64,000 bases of DNA. It comes from Dactylorhiza incarnata. Taxonomy: Eukaryota; Streptophyta; Magnoliopsida; Asparagales; Orchidaceae. The stretch spans positions 2,914,001 through 2,978,000 of the forward strand of contig JAWHQI010000024.1 of NCBI GenBank assembly GCA_033032865.1. The letters are read 5' to 3'. Shown in pieces: positions 63,897-64,000 of the stretch (within the stretch, counting starts at the first letter, position 1; the number at the start of each line of letters is the position of its first letter). Below the pieces are notes generated by a model. It saw only the letters and a program-made list of their open reading frames with translations. It was not told the origin of the DNA and did no database searches. The position numbers were made by a program, and so were the translations under genes.

Positions 63897-64000
63897 ATAT
63901 ATCAATATTTAAAGCCTATAAAATTAAAAAAAAAATTTATCACAAAACCTAAACAATTTAAAAAGAAAAATCCTAATTTTTAAAAATCAAACAATAAAAT
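63897..64000 (+). other. E8 sequence downstream of pol
   Basis: A-rich, non-coding up to the window end. No polypurine tract or LTR reached. Confidence 0.7.

Larger units (their letters stand above)
13329..64000 (-). mobile_element. E5: old Ty1/copia element that hosts the whole nest
   Basis: Both LTRs begin, on +, TGTTGGGCTAGAGAGC (13329 and 57105). The internal parts follow one another only when four insertions are skipped: 3' LTR 13329-14140; pol end 14160-14634; RT/RNase H 45448-46116; RT strip 53402-53528; RT to gag 53966-56900; primer site 57091-57102; 5' LTR from 57105, cut by E8 at 57538. The remaining LTR lies beyond the window. The two LTRs differ at about 10% over the 434 bp that can be compared, so E5 is the oldest element of the nest. 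Confidence 0.92.
57539..64000 (+). mobile_element. E8: SIRE-like Ty1/copia element, 5' LTR to end of pol (3' LTR outside)
   Basis: On +: LTR 57539-58812, primer site, gag, in-frame TAG, protease-integrase, frame break, RT-RNase H. It is inserted in the E5 LTR; the expected duplication TTCCT (57534-57538) cannot be confirmed because the right end is beyond the window. Palindromic LTR repeats and protein blocks close to E1 and E4 support SIRE/Maximus. Confidence 0.93.

Noticed and set aside
1..64000. tRNA or rRNA genes
   Set aside because: The only tRNA-like matches are short primer binding sites complementary to initiator-Met tRNA; no cloverleaf or rRNA stretch was recognised.

Overview
This window comes from a large, repeat-rich flowering-plant (angiosperm) genome. 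It holds no convincing single-copy host gene. Nearly all of it is LTR retrotransposon, of both the Ty1/copia and Ty3/gypsy types, nested inside one another. The plant assignment rests on the families: initiator-Met-type primer binding sites, copia polyproteins with a [Y/F]VDD[I/M/L] reverse transcriptase (RT), gypsy elements with two RNase H domains and antisense TR28-type genes, a TRIM and a Tourist-like MITE. The species cannot be named from this.

Left part (1-13328). E1 is the 3' end of a SIRE-like copia element on + (pol fragment 1-1100, repeat-rich 3' UTR, LTR 2176 to about 3963). It abuts E2 (3985 to about 9100), a decayed gypsy element that is antisense (sense = minus) and lacks gag, protease and integrase. 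About 4.2 kb without genes follows. It holds a Tourist-like MITE (10079-10294, TAA duplication) and a GC-rich promoter- or LTR-like stretch with a minisatellite (11.7-13.3 kb).

Right part (13329-64000) resolves into a single nest. The host is an old copia element, E5 (minus), with its 3' LTR at 13329-14140 and its 5' LTR starting at 57105. It is broken by four insertions: E6 (14640-45447, duplication caaag), copia E7 (46117-53401, ctatc), a TRIM (53529-53965, aactt) and copia E8 (57539 to beyond the window, probably ttcct). E6 is a non-coding LTR-like element of about 6.5 kb. It is itself broken by gypsy E3 (16875-29283, ggtct/ggtcc) and SIRE-like copia E4 (33547-45434, aaggg). LTR divergence counted by eye fits this order: E5 about 10%, E7 about 1.7%, E4 about 1.3%, E3 about 1.1%, TRIM 0%.

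Most unusual content. (1) E3 carries two complete-looking plant-style genes antisense to gag-pol (17.6-21.7 kb), each with a TATA box and three exons whose GT-AG introns restore frame exactly. A diverged copy of the second gene, also with a TATAAATAGGG box, survives in E2. (2) E4 has a long extra ORF downstream of pol. Upstream of it lies what looks like a private promoter: a cluster of the TTCTCGAGA motif found in the LTR, then CTATATATAG. (3) Three SIRE-like elements (E1, E4, E8) each have their own palindromic repeat family in the LTR and a second cluster of the same motif inside the element. (4) E6 holds an exact 156-bp-period tandem array and two tandem hairpins with unrelated stems but the same loop octamer.
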